Shown: positions 26,654 through 35,198, counted from the stretch's first letter. The stretch is DNA of 64,000 nucleotides from Commensalibacter nepenthis (GCF_029953305.1 NZ_JASBAN010000001.1:434001-498000); one strand, 5' to 3'. The notes: a model not told the origin generated them from the sequence alone. Program-made: numbers and translations.

Positions 26654-28291
26654 TTAAAGATGTGCTTGAACGTAACAAGAAACTAATCCAACATCTTCAG
26701 TCACTTTATTTTCTTTTGCTCTTCCTACAATGACATCTTGTTTATTTGTACTGACAACGCCATATCCATCTTGACCAATAGTTATTTTATCGCCGCACTT
26801 CACAATCCCTTTGACTTTGACGGGTACTTTACCGTTTAATGCAATTAATACAGAATTTGGATTATCTTTTGCATCACCATTCATCACATATCCTGGTTTT
26901 GTCGACACTACGCCAAAAAACTCACCAGCTTGGTTCAAAGACCGACATAAAGTCACCTCAGAATCAAAACCATGACACATTAACGTACCTGGTTCATAGT
27001 CTGGACGGTCAGCTTGATAATATTCAGCCAAGTCAGCATTTGGACCATTTACAAATGCCCCAGCAGGAGCATAAACATTATAATCATCATGGTTTAATCT
27101 CAAAATTGTAACATGTATATTTTGAGCTTTGTCATGTAATTGTATTGAATAATCTATGATATTTTCATTTTTGACATTGTTTATTGTACGTGCTTCCAAA
27201 CTTGTTTGCCATGTTACTTCTTTTGGAGTATATGTCATCTGCATAAGATTATTCTCTATTGCGAATACGCTTTGTACATGAAGTGTTCCACCATTAAAAA
27301 AGGAATTGTTTGCAGAAAAAAAAGTGCTAGTTATATTACTATTATCAGTTTCACATTTTAAGGTAATTACACTATCTTTTCGGACATCTTTTGTAGTGCC
27401 GTTGTCAGACGATGGAAAACCAAAAAACATATACTGGTCACCATAGAAATCTATACTTCTATTATTTTGTGTAATGTAACCTGAGGCGTTACAAAAACGA
27501 TATTCAACCGCCTTCATTGTACTGGCTTGAAATGGTGTACTACAAGTCCCCTTGGGAGCAAAAGTGCTATTTACATATGATAAATTAGCCTTCTTATCTA
27601 ACTCTTGATTTACATATGTTGTATCAGCCTTCTTACCCAACTCTTGATTTACATATACTGTATCAGCCTTCTTACCCAACTCTTGATTTACATATACTGT
27701 ATCAGCCTTCTTACCCAACTCTTGATTTACATATACTGTATCAGCCTTCTTACCAATTTTATAATAAACGTCACCAAAGGTTTTAAGATTATTACTATCA
27801 CTAGTATCATTGCTATTAATAACCACTATATCATCTTCGGCGGCTTTTAATCTTCTTTCTAAATCTTTGAAATCAGTTTTAATCCAATTATTTTGCGGAC
27901 TTTTAGTATTATCAGGATCATTTTGGTTGTTATCGCCTATGGAAAACCATAATGTTTGCACCTCATTATTGCTTTGTAGAATTGCACCAAAAGGATATCC
28001 ATTAATTTTCTTGCAAAATTCATAATTATAAGTCGCTGTCCCACCCGCCTGGATCCATTGCAAACTCTTTGTTATACGATATAGAATACCGTTGTGATCT
28101 TGACCCCATGGTGGTTGTCCCCCTCTTATCGCTGAGAGCATCGTAATTTCTGGAAAGCCTTGCTCCATACTGGCTCTGGCTACATGAGCCTTTTCTGCTT
28201 CGGCTGCCAGCTCTGGAATGTTAAATCTTCTTTGTGTTCCTTCTGCCCATGTGGTCGTAAATAATTGTGGCTTGTCTGTTGATGTTGTCAT
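26654..28291 (-). CDS. Tail fibre protein with coiled-coil repeats
   Basis: 545 aa. The N-terminal ~150 residues resemble a tail-fibre attachment domain. Four tandem 13-aa repeats (KKADTVYVNQELG) lie at about 180-232, followed by a beta domain. The C-terminal module is NADLAEYYQADRPDYEPGTL, VSTKPGYVMNG, then VKVKGIVKCGDKITIG. This looks like the peptidase G2/intramolecular chaperone type of fibre end (DLAEYY motif). Likely a host receptor-binding fibre. Confidence 0.75.
   Translation of the reverse strand: MTTSTDKPQLFTTTWAEGTQRRFNIPELAAEAEKAHVARASMEQGFPEITMLSAIRGGQPPWGQDHNGILYRITKSLQWIQAGGTATYNYEFCKKINGYPFGAILQSNNEVQTLWFSIGDNNQNDPDNTKSPQNNWIKTDFKDLERRLKAAEDDIVVINSNDTSDSNNLKTFGDVYYKIGKKADTVYVNQELGKKADTVYVNQELGKKADTVYVNQELGKKADTTYVNQELDKKANLSYVNSTFAPKGTCSTPFQASTMKAVEYRFCNASGYITQNNRSIDFYGDQYMFFGFPSSDNGTTKDVRKDSVITLKCETDNSNITSTFFSANNSFFNGGTLHVQSVFAIENNLMQMTYTPKEVTWQTSLEARTINNVKNENIIDYSIQLHDKAQNIHVTILRLNHDDYNVYAPAGAFVNGPNADLAEYYQADRPDYEPGTLMCHGFDSEVTLCRSLNQAGEFFGVVSTKPGYVMNGDAKDNPNSVLIALNGKVPVKVKGIVKCGDKITIGQDGYGVVSTNKQDVIVGRAKENKVTEDVGLVSCYVQAHL
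27588..27755 (-). repeat. 39-bp tandem repeats in tail fibre gene
   Basis: Four near-perfect copies of a 39-bp unit (plus strand core ttacatatactgtatcagcc) encode the KKADTVYVNQELG repeat; a fifth, diverged unit begins the array. Copy number could vary by slippage. Confidence 0.9.
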
Positions 28292-28301
28292 CTTACTCTC
28301 T

Positions 28302-29135
28302 TTAACTTCTTTGAACTTGAATATCTACTTCGTAAAATTCCACACCTGATGGTCTGGACAATAATGCTGTATTGTAAATTAATGCGACTTCTCTTTTGAT
28401 GGGCAACCAATTTAAATAAATAGTTAGGGACATATCTAAATTATCTTTGATATATATAGAGCGTGTATATGTATAATCTTCACAACATGTTGCAACACAA
28501 TTATGGTCACATATCTTTTCACATTTTTGACTACATTCTTTTTCAGCTAACAATGCCATTAATAAAAAATTGATATTTGAAATACTATAATTACTAATAT
28601 TAGCGTACGCTTTGGCTAGAATTAATTTGCGAAAATCTTTGTCATCAAAACTATATTCTTCAATCAAATTAACACCATCATTGTTCTGTCCCTGAAAATC
28701 GCGAAACATACCAAAAGCTGTTTGATATTGTTCTGACTGTTTATCTAGCGGCACAGACGGATCATATAAACTCTGATCATATCCAGTAATGTCACAATAA
28801 GGTCTGGCGATTAATAGGCTCTCCTCATTAAATCCCCAAAAAACTCCCATAAACGTACTTACTTTACGTGATACACCAACAATACGCCCCCAAATATCTA
28901 ATCCAAATCCCTCTGCTGTATTGATATTCCAAACCATTCGATAAAAATCATCAAAAAAAGGACAAACTTTAATTTTTTGATCGATAGCATCCAACAAAGC
29001 TAGTAGCGTTGGTGAATTAGAATATTGCGCAATAACGGTTGCCTTATAATCTAAACATGCTGGACCTTGATCCCGAAGATCATTACGATTTTCATTACAA
29101 ACAGAACATTCTTTTTGATCAGTATTATCATTCAT
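28302..29135 (-). CDS. Baseplate/tail protein, DUF2612 (gpI-like)
   Basis: 277 aa. Core YKATVIAQYSNSPTLLALLD and MVWNINTAEGFGLDIWGRIVG matches DUF2612 phage tail proteins, which play the P2 gpI role next to baseplate J. A cysteine-rich insert ECSQKCEKICDHNC sits near the C-terminus. The start is taken at ATG 29135: GGAG is 8 nt upstream and it overlaps the baseplate J stop (ATGAATGA). The frame extends 11 codons upstream to a GTG. Confidence 0.8.
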   Translation of the reverse strand: MNDNTDQKECSVCNENRNDLRDQGPACLDYKATVIAQYSNSPTLLALLDAIDQKIKVCPFFDDFYRMVWNINTAEGFGLDIWGRIVGVSRKVSTFMGVFWGFNEESLLIARPYCDITGYDQSLYDPSVPLDKQSEQYQTAFGMFRDFQGQNNDGVNLIEEYSFDDKDFRKLILAKAYANISNYSISNINFLLMALLAEKECSQKCEKICDHNCVATCCEDYTYTRSIYIKDNLDMSLTIYLNWLPIKREVALIYNTALLSRPSGVEFYEVDIQVQRS

Positions 29136-30546
29136 AAGATGCTCCATGTGCTTCTGGAAAGACTTCACTTATTTTTGGATCAAAAACGACATCTATATTG
29201 TCTATGTCCAAAGTTGGCATTTGATTGATGGCAACTTTAATCATATCCTCGGTTGGATTTGCACTTAACCCTATTTTAAGATTGATAATTTTGACCCAAT
29301 CACCCAAAGATTGAACAGCACAATAAAATTGAGATGCTAAAATCTGACTACCCATTCTGGGTTTATTAACACCATTTTGCTCAGTGAATACACTGTATAT
29401 CTTATTTTTAACTAAAACCGTTGGATCACCTACAATTGGTTTTGGTTTAGATAATTTCACAGAAATATAAATAGGAATTTCTTGTGCGAAATCAAAATTA
29501 ATTAAATAAGTAGGCACTGCACTGGGAGCATATAACGCTTTGCCATTCGCATCGACCGTGTCATCTGCGACTTCTACACTAATACTTCCATTTAAAGCGC
29601 ATCCCGGTGTTTTTTTGCGCCAAATGGTTTTAGCAATTTTCAATTCAATATTTGATTGCTCGTTTAGTGTGATGGGCTCTGAATTCGTTGTTTGCTGTTT
29701 CTTTTGATAGACACAAACATAAATACTATGGGGCTTTATAACCAGATCATTGGTAATTTTCTTCTCTATGCCTTCATAATTTTCTGTAACATACGCATCT
29801 TCAACCTCATCCATCATTAATAAATTCGCCATAATGCTATCCACACTATTTAACGAATTATGCGCAACAGATTGCCTGCGTCTTTGTTCAAATTGGGCTT
29901 GGCTCTCGTTCTCTCCACCTATAATTCCATCATACTTATTGGTAACACTCTCCCATCCTTCAATAACTTCATATCTTTCTGTTAATGTCCCTGCTGGGCA
30001 TGGAATTTCACCTTTTTCAGTACATTCAAAATTAACATCAATAAAGCTTTCAATTACTTTTATAGGTTGATTATTTTTATCATATGCATCTACCTCTTGA
30101 TTTATCATAACGGCATTTTCATCCAATGACCGATAGATATTTCCCTGTATATCTTTCACTAGAGTACCGGCGGGAATAATAGTTCCTTCTTTGCCACTAC
30201 ATTTAGCACGCACAGTCGTATAAGTTGCTTGTTTACGCTCAATAAAATAAATTCGCCCAATCGCATCTTGCATACGCCCAATTGCATAGTTTGGATCAAC
30301 TTGGTTCACATAATGAGCCAACAAACGATTACGATCAGATATAATCGCAGCAATAGAAGTTACCAATTGCCCTTGTGGTGTCGAAAGTAAAAATTCATTA
30401 TTTGAATTGTAAAATTTAAGTTTATTTTGAAATGCATTTTGAAAATCTTGAATAACTCCGTTGAGGATTTCGCTTTCTTCTGGTAAGGTAATGCCACTAT
30501 TTTGAAATTCTAATTTTGGTACGTTTGTTTGATTAGTAGACGACAT
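29128..30546 (-). CDS. Baseplate J-like protein
   Basis: 472 aa. PQGQLVTSIAAIISDRNRLL, then DAIGRIYFIERKQATYT, GTLVKDIQGNIYRS and GGENESQAQFEQRRRQSVA are the conserved blocks of baseplate J/gp47 proteins. They form the baseplate wedge of contractile tails. ATG 30546 with gtgggg upstream is preferred over the GTG at 30561. It overlaps the end of the gp25-like gene by 14 bp. Confidence 0.85.
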   Translation of the reverse strand: MSSTNQTNVPKLEFQNSGITLPEESEILNGVIQDFQNAFQNKLKFYNSNNEFLLSTPQGQLVTSIAAIISDRNRLLAHYVNQVDPNYAIGRMQDAIGRIYFIERKQATYTTVRAKCSGKEGTIIPAGTLVKDIQGNIYRSLDENAVMINQEVDAYDKNNQPIKVIESFIDVNFECTEKGEIPCPAGTLTERYEVIEGWESVTNKYDGIIGGENESQAQFEQRRRQSVAHNSLNSVDSIMANLLMMDEVEDAYVTENYEGIEKKITNDLVIKPHSIYVCVYQKKQQTTNSEPITLNEQSNIELKIAKTIWRKKTPGCALNGSISVEVADDTVDANGKALYAPSAVPTYLINFDFAQEIPIYISVKLSKPKPIVGDPTVLVKNKIYSVFTEQNGVNKPRMGSQILASQFYCAVQSLGDWVKIINLKIGLSANPTEDMIKVAINQMPTLDIDNIDVVFDPKISEVFPEAHGASYE

Positions 30547-30877
30547 TAATAGTTTCCCCACTTATACTGGTAATAAAAATATTTCCATGTAAAACACGAT
30601 GATTATCAACGTACATATCAATATCGCTATGCATGACTTGATCGACCTTATTGACACGAGCCAATAAGAGGTTACGAATTAATCCTAGATTACTGTTCAC
30701 ACCCAATATCTGAGCAAAATGAGGGGTTCCTTGGGATTGATCGTACCAGCCCTCTCCTTCGAATAATTTAATCTCATTTGCAGCCTGCTGTGCAATGGAA
30801 TAAGGCTCAATACAAACAGCAATGTTGCCATTTACATCAGCCATCAAATCCCAATCTTCTGTTAATAATAAATCCAT
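30533..30877 (-). CDS. Baseplate wedge protein (gp25/gpW-like)
   Basis: 114 aa. MDLLLTEDWDLMADVNGNIA and AQQAANEIKLFEGEGWYDQS, then LLLARVNKVD, fit the small wedge subunit that precedes baseplate J. The frame is open to an ATG at 30901, but that one lies inside a terminator hairpin; ATG 30877 follows it, preceded by gtaaaaag. Confidence 0.7.
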   Translation of the reverse strand: MDLLLTEDWDLMADVNGNIAVCIEPYSIAQQAANEIKLFEGEGWYDQSQGTPHFAQILGVNSNLGLIRNLLLARVNKVDQVMHSDIDMYVDNHRVLHGNIFITSISGETINVVY

Positions 30878-30888
30878 CTTTTTACCCA

Positions 30889-30914
30889 ATAAAAAAGCCA
30901 CCTCAAAGGGTGGC
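30889..30914 (-). terminator. Intrinsic terminator between YqaE-like and baseplate genes
   Basis: Minus strand stem GCCACCC-tttga-GGTGGC then T6. Confidence 0.75.
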
Positions 30915-30940
30915 TTGCAGTTCTCAATATTTTTAAAATT

Positions 30941-31123
30941 TTATTGATATTTTTTAAATTTTTGATCGGTTCGCCAATTACTTAGCGCATAAACAGCCCA
31001 AATCGCCGCAGGTATCCAACCAATTAATGTAATTTGTAATAATAAACAAAATAATCCTTGAAACGGTTTTCCAATTGTAAAGAACACAGTAAAAGGTAAC
31101 AAAAGAGCTAGCAATAATCTCAT
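30941..31123 (-). CDS. YqaE/Pmp3-like small membrane protein
   Basis: 60 aa. Two membrane helices (LLALLLPFTVFFTIGK and GLFCLLLQITLIGWIPAAIW) and the end ALSNWRTDQKF resemble the YqaE/Pmp3 proteolipid family linked to membrane potential and salt stress. It lies between the spike and wedge genes of the phage baseplate operon, an unusual place. Probably a cargo gene or lysis helper. Confidence 0.6.
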   Translation of the reverse strand: MRLLLALLLPFTVFFTIGKPFQGLFCLLLQITLIGWIPAAIWAVYALSNWRTDQKFKKYQ

Positions 31124-31216
31124 TATTTTTTCCCTTTAAAACAATATAATACATTATTATATGATATTGATCGTTTTAAAAATCAAGTTGTTCTTTTACC
31201 ATTAAAAGCACCGTGA

Positions 31217-31771
31217 TTATTGAGGAGGAGTTGTTTTCTTTCCATCATATAAATGCGTATGCCCCACAAAAGAAATACCATTAATTGTTGCATCTTTATC
31301 AATGGTTACATTACCTTTAATATTTATATTTGTTGCCTCTATTTCAACAGTATCACCAGTAATTTTAATAAAAGTTTTTGGCTCTTCATACAATAAAGAC
31401 GCAATATACATCCCGTCAGACATCGAATGTTTCCGTAAACTGGCTGGTTTTGCTTTGCCCTTACTTTCCACAACATCAGAAATATCGCGTGAGGCAAATA
31501 CAACCAATCCCTTATCTCCGGCCTTTGGCTCAATAATCAATCCATAATCCCCGCCTTGCAATCGCGCATAAGGGATGCCCGTGATTGGAGCATGTTTAAC
31601 AGATTTTCCTTGATTATCCAACATATCAACCATTGGCATCGCATCCAAGGTATGATTTTCATAGACTTGCAGAACCGTAACAGGCATTGCTGTGGAAACG
31701 CTGCTAAGGGCATTATCTATAATACCAACCAACGTATTGAGACTGCTGTTCCCTTTATTTGGATTTATCAT
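31217..31771 (-). CDS. Baseplate spike protein (Gp138/gpV-like)
   Basis: 184 aa. The N-terminal OB-like domain has AMPVTVLQVYENHTLDAMPM and GDYGLIIEPKAGDKGLVVFA. A beta-helical shaft (IEATNINIKGNVTIDKDATI) ends in FVGHTHLYDG, where HxH is the iron-binding tip motif of central spikes. It pierces the host envelope. The ATG overlaps the hub gene stop (ATGA). Confidence 0.8.
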   Translation of the reverse strand: MINPNKGNSSLNTLVGIIDNALSSVSTAMPVTVLQVYENHTLDAMPMVDMLDNQGKSVKHAPITGIPYARLQGGDYGLIIEPKAGDKGLVVFASRDISDVVESKGKAKPASLRKHSMSDGMYIASLLYEEPKTFIKITGDTVEIEATNINIKGNVTIDKDATINGISFVGHTHLYDGKKTTPPQ

Positions 31772-32814
31772 TTCTTTTTGTTACCTTCTTTATCTTCTTT
31801 TTCAAAGTTTCTGGCCAATCCAATCGTTGTTAACCAAGGACCATTTGGGGTAAAACATGAAAGCTCATGTTGCATTGAAATCATATATTTCCACAAACCA
31901 TTCACAGGTTCATAATGTGATTTAACAAAAATTTCCTCCCCAAAAGTAATGGCTCCTGTAAAAATAGAACGAACAGTAATCCCCCCATTCGCATAAGCAG
32001 GATATCCAATCATCCCTGTTTCATAAGAAAAAAACCTTGGAGACCATTTTTTTATTTCTTGTTGATTTGAACCAGATTGATTCATAGCATCATTCAAAGA
32101 CATATCCATTGGCCAAATATAAACTGTGCCATTTTGGACATTAAAACGAAAATGAGCATCATTGGCACATTTGCGAATTTGCTCTATTAAATCACCACTG
32201 TAATTCGCATTATTCAATTTTACATTCACGCCAGCATTTTTAAATTGTAAATACAATGGATCATCTGGAGTTAATGAAGATTTGCGATTATAATTATCAA
32301 TAATAGACTTCATAATACCTGCTGCGTCACCTTTCCCTCGAAAAGATAAAGACTTTGCAGGAACCAAATTCAATCCCCCCAATGCCATTGCTCTAACATG
32401 AAATGACACATCAGGTGCTGAACCAAAATCAGTATAAGCAACGCTGATACCGCCTTCAAAAATCTTGGTATAAACAGGTTTATCAGGGGGACTGTCATAA
32501 GTGCTTGCATAAATAACGATAATATTCCCAAGACTTTCAGTCTCTTTTTGATATTGCCCCAAAGTTGTCAACGCATTTGCCAACTCTGTATGAACATTAT
32601 AAATTGTACAATCACACTCTGGTAAGCTACCACCACCGCTATAATTAATAGATACGCTAGCCTTTAAATTCTCGACAACTGCATTTTTTGCTTTGGTTGC
32701 AAAAAATGTTTTCTTACCATTTTTATCGTAACCACCAATAAATTCGAATTTTAAATACCGTTTGGTAAAAGCAGAATATAATTTGGAGGATGGATTATTG
32801 ATAACATCAACCAT
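31768..32814 (-). CDS. Baseplate hub protein (gpD-like)
   Basis: 348 aa. The N-terminal half has ENLKASVSINYSGGGSLPEC and the central part FRGKGDAAGIMKSIIDNYNR, LIEQIRKCANDAHFRFNVQN. The C-terminal ITVRSIFTGAITFGEEIFVK is typical of hubs that link tube and spike. It lies directly between 32814-33128 and the spike gene with overlapping start/stop codons. Confidence 0.7.
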   Translation of the reverse strand: MVDVINNPSSKLYSAFTKRYLKFEFIGGYDKNGKKTFFATKAKNAVVENLKASVSINYSGGGSLPECDCTIYNVHTELANALTTLGQYQKETESLGNIIVIYASTYDSPPDKPVYTKIFEGGISVAYTDFGSAPDVSFHVRAMALGGLNLVPAKSLSFRGKGDAAGIMKSIIDNYNRKSSLTPDDPLYLQFKNAGVNVKLNNANYSGDLIEQIRKCANDAHFRFNVQNGTVYIWPMDMSLNDAMNQSGSNQQEIKKWSPRFFSYETGMIGYPAYANGGITVRSIFTGAITFGEEIFVKSHYEPVNGLWKYMISMQHELSCFTPNGPWLTTIGLARNFEKEDKEGNKKK

Positions 32815-33128
32815 TACATCCCCACCCCGTCATCACCTTCATCCAAAGCATATAAAAGATAGCGCGTACCAAAACCCGTATAAACTGGATGATTGAAGCC
32901 TTCTTGATCGACAAACATCAAATCACCAGGAAAATTTAAATATGCAGAGCGCACCAAACGCACACGATCCAGACATAATATCCCTGTTAATACAGGTTCA
33001 ACCCCATCATATATATCCATAAAAACGCCTGCATTTCCTTTGTCCATCAGGCGAAAACTGTACATAGTTCCACCAAAATTAGATGAAAATTCTTGGGCTT
33101 CTATTGCATTCAAAGATATTATTTTCAT
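32814..33128 (-). CDS. Small tail/baseplate protein (104 aa)
   Basis: Beta-rich 104-aa protein (FSSNFGGTMYSFRLMDKGNA; GDLMFVDQEGFNHPVYTGFG) of the type encoded between the Dit-like and hub genes in DUF3383 myophages. Its stop touches the hub ATG. Specific role unknown. Confidence 0.65.
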   Translation of the reverse strand: MKIISLNAIEAQEFSSNFGGTMYSFRLMDKGNAGVFMDIYDGVEPVLTGILCLDRVRLVRSAYLNFPGDLMFVDQEGFNHPVYTGFGTRYLLYALDEGDDGVGM

Positions 33129-33147
33129 GAGTATTCTTCTTTATATA

Positions 33148-33798
33148 TTATTGCGTTTTGCTTGCAGCTTGCTGCTGACTTCCTGAAGGAGAAGTCGTTT
33201 CCAATTGTCCCTGATTTTTACTATCGGCGAAATATTCCACAGTATTTTCCAAATCACTCTTAATCGTACTGACCAATATTTCTTGAAACGTAATGTGATA
33301 TTGTACTAATTGCGTTCCTTGGCTTGAACTACGATTAACAGAATAGCCCGTAATTTTGATATTTTGCATGACACGCTCTGCGGTATGCAATTCAAACAAT
33401 ATAATTTTACTTTGAGCTGTTTCCAATGCAGTTTCAAATAATTTACGTTGTTTTTCTGTGCCTGTAGACACATAAGTCACTTGTCCTTGACGAGGTTGTT
33501 CAACCAAATTATATGCAATGGTTTTTCCCTGCTCCACGGGTGCCGTTGTTATATTAAAATTTTTGTTATAATTTAATGCCGTCACCCCACTTTCTGTTAA
33601 TAAATCTGATGTTAAAAACTTAAAGGAATTTAAAAACCCTTTTTTATCATCCTCTTTTAATACAGATTCATAAAAAGCATTTCCTTTTGCATCGAAAATA
33701 CCAAAACGAGAGTTAGCATTAATTAGCTGGTTTAATGCCTTCCACCCCGCACTTTGTGCATAAGATGCCATCACATCCCCCACCCCTATTTTTGCCAT
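33148..33798 (-). CDS. Dit-like tail protein
   Basis: 216 aa from ATG 33798, chosen because GGAGG sits 6 nt before it; the open frame to 33825 passes through a terminator T run. Central PVEQGKTIAYNLVEQPRQGQ and LHTAERVMQNIKITGYSVNR, with VQYHITFQEILVS, match Dit-like phage tail proteins that follow the tape measure and join tail to hub. The gene normally upstream (tape measure) is absent. Confidence 0.65.
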   Translation of the reverse strand: MAKIGVGDVMASYAQSAGWKALNQLINANSRFGIFDAKGNAFYESVLKEDDKKGFLNSFKFLTSDLLTESGVTALNYNKNFNITTAPVEQGKTIAYNLVEQPRQGQVTYVSTGTEKQRKLFETALETAQSKIILFELHTAERVMQNIKITGYSVNRSSSQGTQLVQYHITFQEILVSTIKSDLENTVEYFADSKNQGQLETTSPSGSQQQAASKTQ

Positions 33799-33810
33799 CT
33801 GGTCCTCCAT

Positions 33811-33832
33811 AAAAAAAGCACCCAAAAGGTGC
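33811..33832 (-). terminator. Intrinsic terminator upstream of Dit-like gene
   Basis: Minus strand GCACC-ttttg-GGTGC stem followed by T7, immediately before the GGAGG of the Dit-like gene. Confidence 0.75.
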
Positions 33833-33939
33833 CTGATTATTCAATATATTGTTTGTTGGAAAAAATTATAAATGCTGTAAATTTACTCGACTTTTTATTA
33901 CACAAATTAAGAATATTATTTACATAAGAAAGACCGACC

Positions 33940-34042
33940 ATGAAAAAGCTGTTATTCACTCTGATTGCGCTGACCTTACCGCCATCCGCTGTTACAGAAA
34001 GAAAACTGGAACCACGGGAAACACTAAAAGAAGAGGCAAAAA
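33940..34042 (+). pseudogene. 5' fragment of a plus-strand secreted-protein gene, cut by MITE
   Basis: ATG 33940 reads MKKLLFTLIALTLPPSAVTE then a charged stretch (RKLEPRETLKEEAKR) up to the MITE end at 34043. It looks like a signal peptide with the rest lost. It is opposite to the tail genes around it, so it is foreign to the operon. Short; could be chance. Confidence 0.35.
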
Positions 34043-34165
34043 GGTCTTGTTGCAAAGTTTTAAGTTTAGGAGTTTTTAATTTGTTAAAGTATTATAGATA
34101 TTTTATAATAACTAATGCTTGTAAAAACTTAAAATTTTATAAAATTTAAACTTTGCGACAAAACC
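34043..34165 (+). mobile_element. MITE copy 2 (123 bp, IS6-like termini)
   Basis: Ends ggtcttgttgcaaagtttta and ctttgcgacaaaacc form the same inverted termini as copy 1 at 19853, in the same orientation. The right ~60 bp are almost identical between copies; copy 2 is 17 bp shorter in the core. No target duplication (ggcaaaaa against atcagatt), which suggests that flanking DNA has been deleted or exchanged. It occupies the expected tape-measure position. Confidence 0.8.
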
Positions 34166-34207
34166 ATCAGATTTGTTGCATTAGAATTCAAATTTACCGT
34201 CGATTTG

Positions 34208-34483
34208 CTAAAAAGTTTGATCTCGTTTATTATTTATATTCTGTTTTATTTGTTCAACAATAACGATTTCATTATAGTTATTAATCAGTATAACTTCCAA
34301 GAAATCGTATAAATCTTGAACCCCGTAAATGGTTTTAAGATCATTCAGCGTCGCAAAACCAGAAATTACGACTTGGCTGATGGTTTGGGGGATATTGGGT
34401 GTATATCGGATGACTGAGTGGTCACTGAGTCCATATAACTGAGAAATTTGCTCAAGTGACGCTTGGCGCCGTTCGTAAAAAAA
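34208..34483 (-). CDS. Tail chaperone GT extension (reached by -1 frameshift)
   Basis: In the -1 frame relative to 34366-34965, starting at a run of seven T (34477-34483 complement), 91 codons stay open to TAG at 34208. They encode ERRQASLEQISQLYGLSDHS, SQVVISGFATLNDLK and YGVQDLYDFLEVILINNYNE. This is protein-like and resembles the T part of G/GT tail assembly chaperones. It has no start of its own, so a programmed -1 slip on T_TTT_TTT (as in P2 E/E') is the likely route, giving a ~252-aa fusion. Confidence 0.7.
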   Translation of the reverse strand, partial: FFYERRQASLEQISQLYGLSDHSVIRYTPNIPQTISQVVISGFATLNDLKTIYGVQDLYDFLEVILINNYNEIVIVEQIKQNINNKRDQTF

Positions 34484-34965
34484 TCAGTATGTAATTTAAA
34501 TGCCTCCCGTTTTAATCCAAAAATGGTTGAGGCCTCTTCAATATATTGCGTTGGATTATTTAAGACCGGTTCGGTCATTTGACTTTGACCTGGGTTTAGA
34601 TAAATTGAACAACATTGCAATAACGGATCGCTAACCACACGTAATTCATCATAAGGGAGTTGAAAAAACATAGATGAAAAATAAATCGCTAAACTCTCTG
34701 TTGCTTGATTAATCGCAGCCTTACCCTCTTCACGTTCTTCAACAACTTCTTCCAGAGATTTATCCTCATTCAGCTGTTGAACATAAGAATAAACCAAAGG
34801 CAATAAAACTGCTAAATCCTGAGAAGTCGCATTGCGCAAAATCGCATTAATTGTGCGTTCTGCCCATGCTTCGGTATCAAACGCTGACATTTCTGTGATT
34901 TTAAAAAGTTTGCCTTGATCTCTACCTTTTTCTTCAATCTTGAGGTCAATTGAGCGACGTGCCAT
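34366..34965 (-). CDS. Tail assembly chaperone (G-type product)
   Basis: 199 aa. MARRSIDLKIEEKGRDQGKL and WAERTINAILRNATSQDLAV match chaperones encoded between tube and tape measure in Mu-like and DUF3383 phages. The frame-0 product ends shortly after residue 161, where a T7 slippery run allows entry into the -1 frame (34208-34483). Start ATG 34965 is preceded by ggagaac just after a terminator hairpin. Confidence 0.75.
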   Translation of the reverse strand: MARRSIDLKIEEKGRDQGKLFKITEMSAFDTEAWAERTINAILRNATSQDLAVLLPLVYSYVQQLNEDKSLEEVVEEREEGKAAINQATESLAIYFSSMFFQLPYDELRVVSDPLLQCCSIYLNPGQSQMTEPVLNNPTQYIEEASTIFGLKREAFKLHTDFFTNGAKRHLSKFLSYMDSVTTQSSDIHPISPKPSAKS

Positions 34966-34978
34966 CTATAGTTCTCCA

Positions 34979-35005
34979 ATAAAAAAGGCACCTGTTATGA
35001 GTGCC
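34979..35005 (-). terminator. Intrinsic terminator upstream of tail chaperone
   Basis: Minus strand GGCAC-tcataacag-GTGCC type stem with T6, placed just before the chaperone ribosome-binding site. Confidence 0.7.
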
Positions 35006-35078
35006 TGTTTGTGTTTGATTTTAAAATGTTATAAAGTTATTATAGTTTCAGTTAGGATATAAGATAGGATTATAATTT

Positions 35079-35198
35079 ATGGCTAAAAGACCACCGCCTC
35101 CAAAACCAACCTCCTCAACTACTCCACCCACTTCACCTTCTAGGATATCTAATGAATCTTTAGTCAGAGCGAATGATTCAAAAAATAAACCAAAATAA
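35079..35198 (+). CDS. Proline-rich 39-aa peptide (possible accessory gene)
   Basis: ATG 35079 gives MAKRPPPPKPTSSTTPPTSP followed by a short polar tail, stop 35198. It is opposite to the tail operon and converges on the membrane protein gene 35203-35706. The clean composition and an aggat motif about 9 nt upstream favour a real gene, but length makes this uncertain. Confidence 0.35.
   Translation: MAKRPPPPKPTSSTTPPTSPSRISNESLVRANDSKNKPK

Noticed and set aside
27588-27755. CRISPR-like array
   Set aside because: The repeats are contiguous, in frame and encode a coiled stalk; no spacers.
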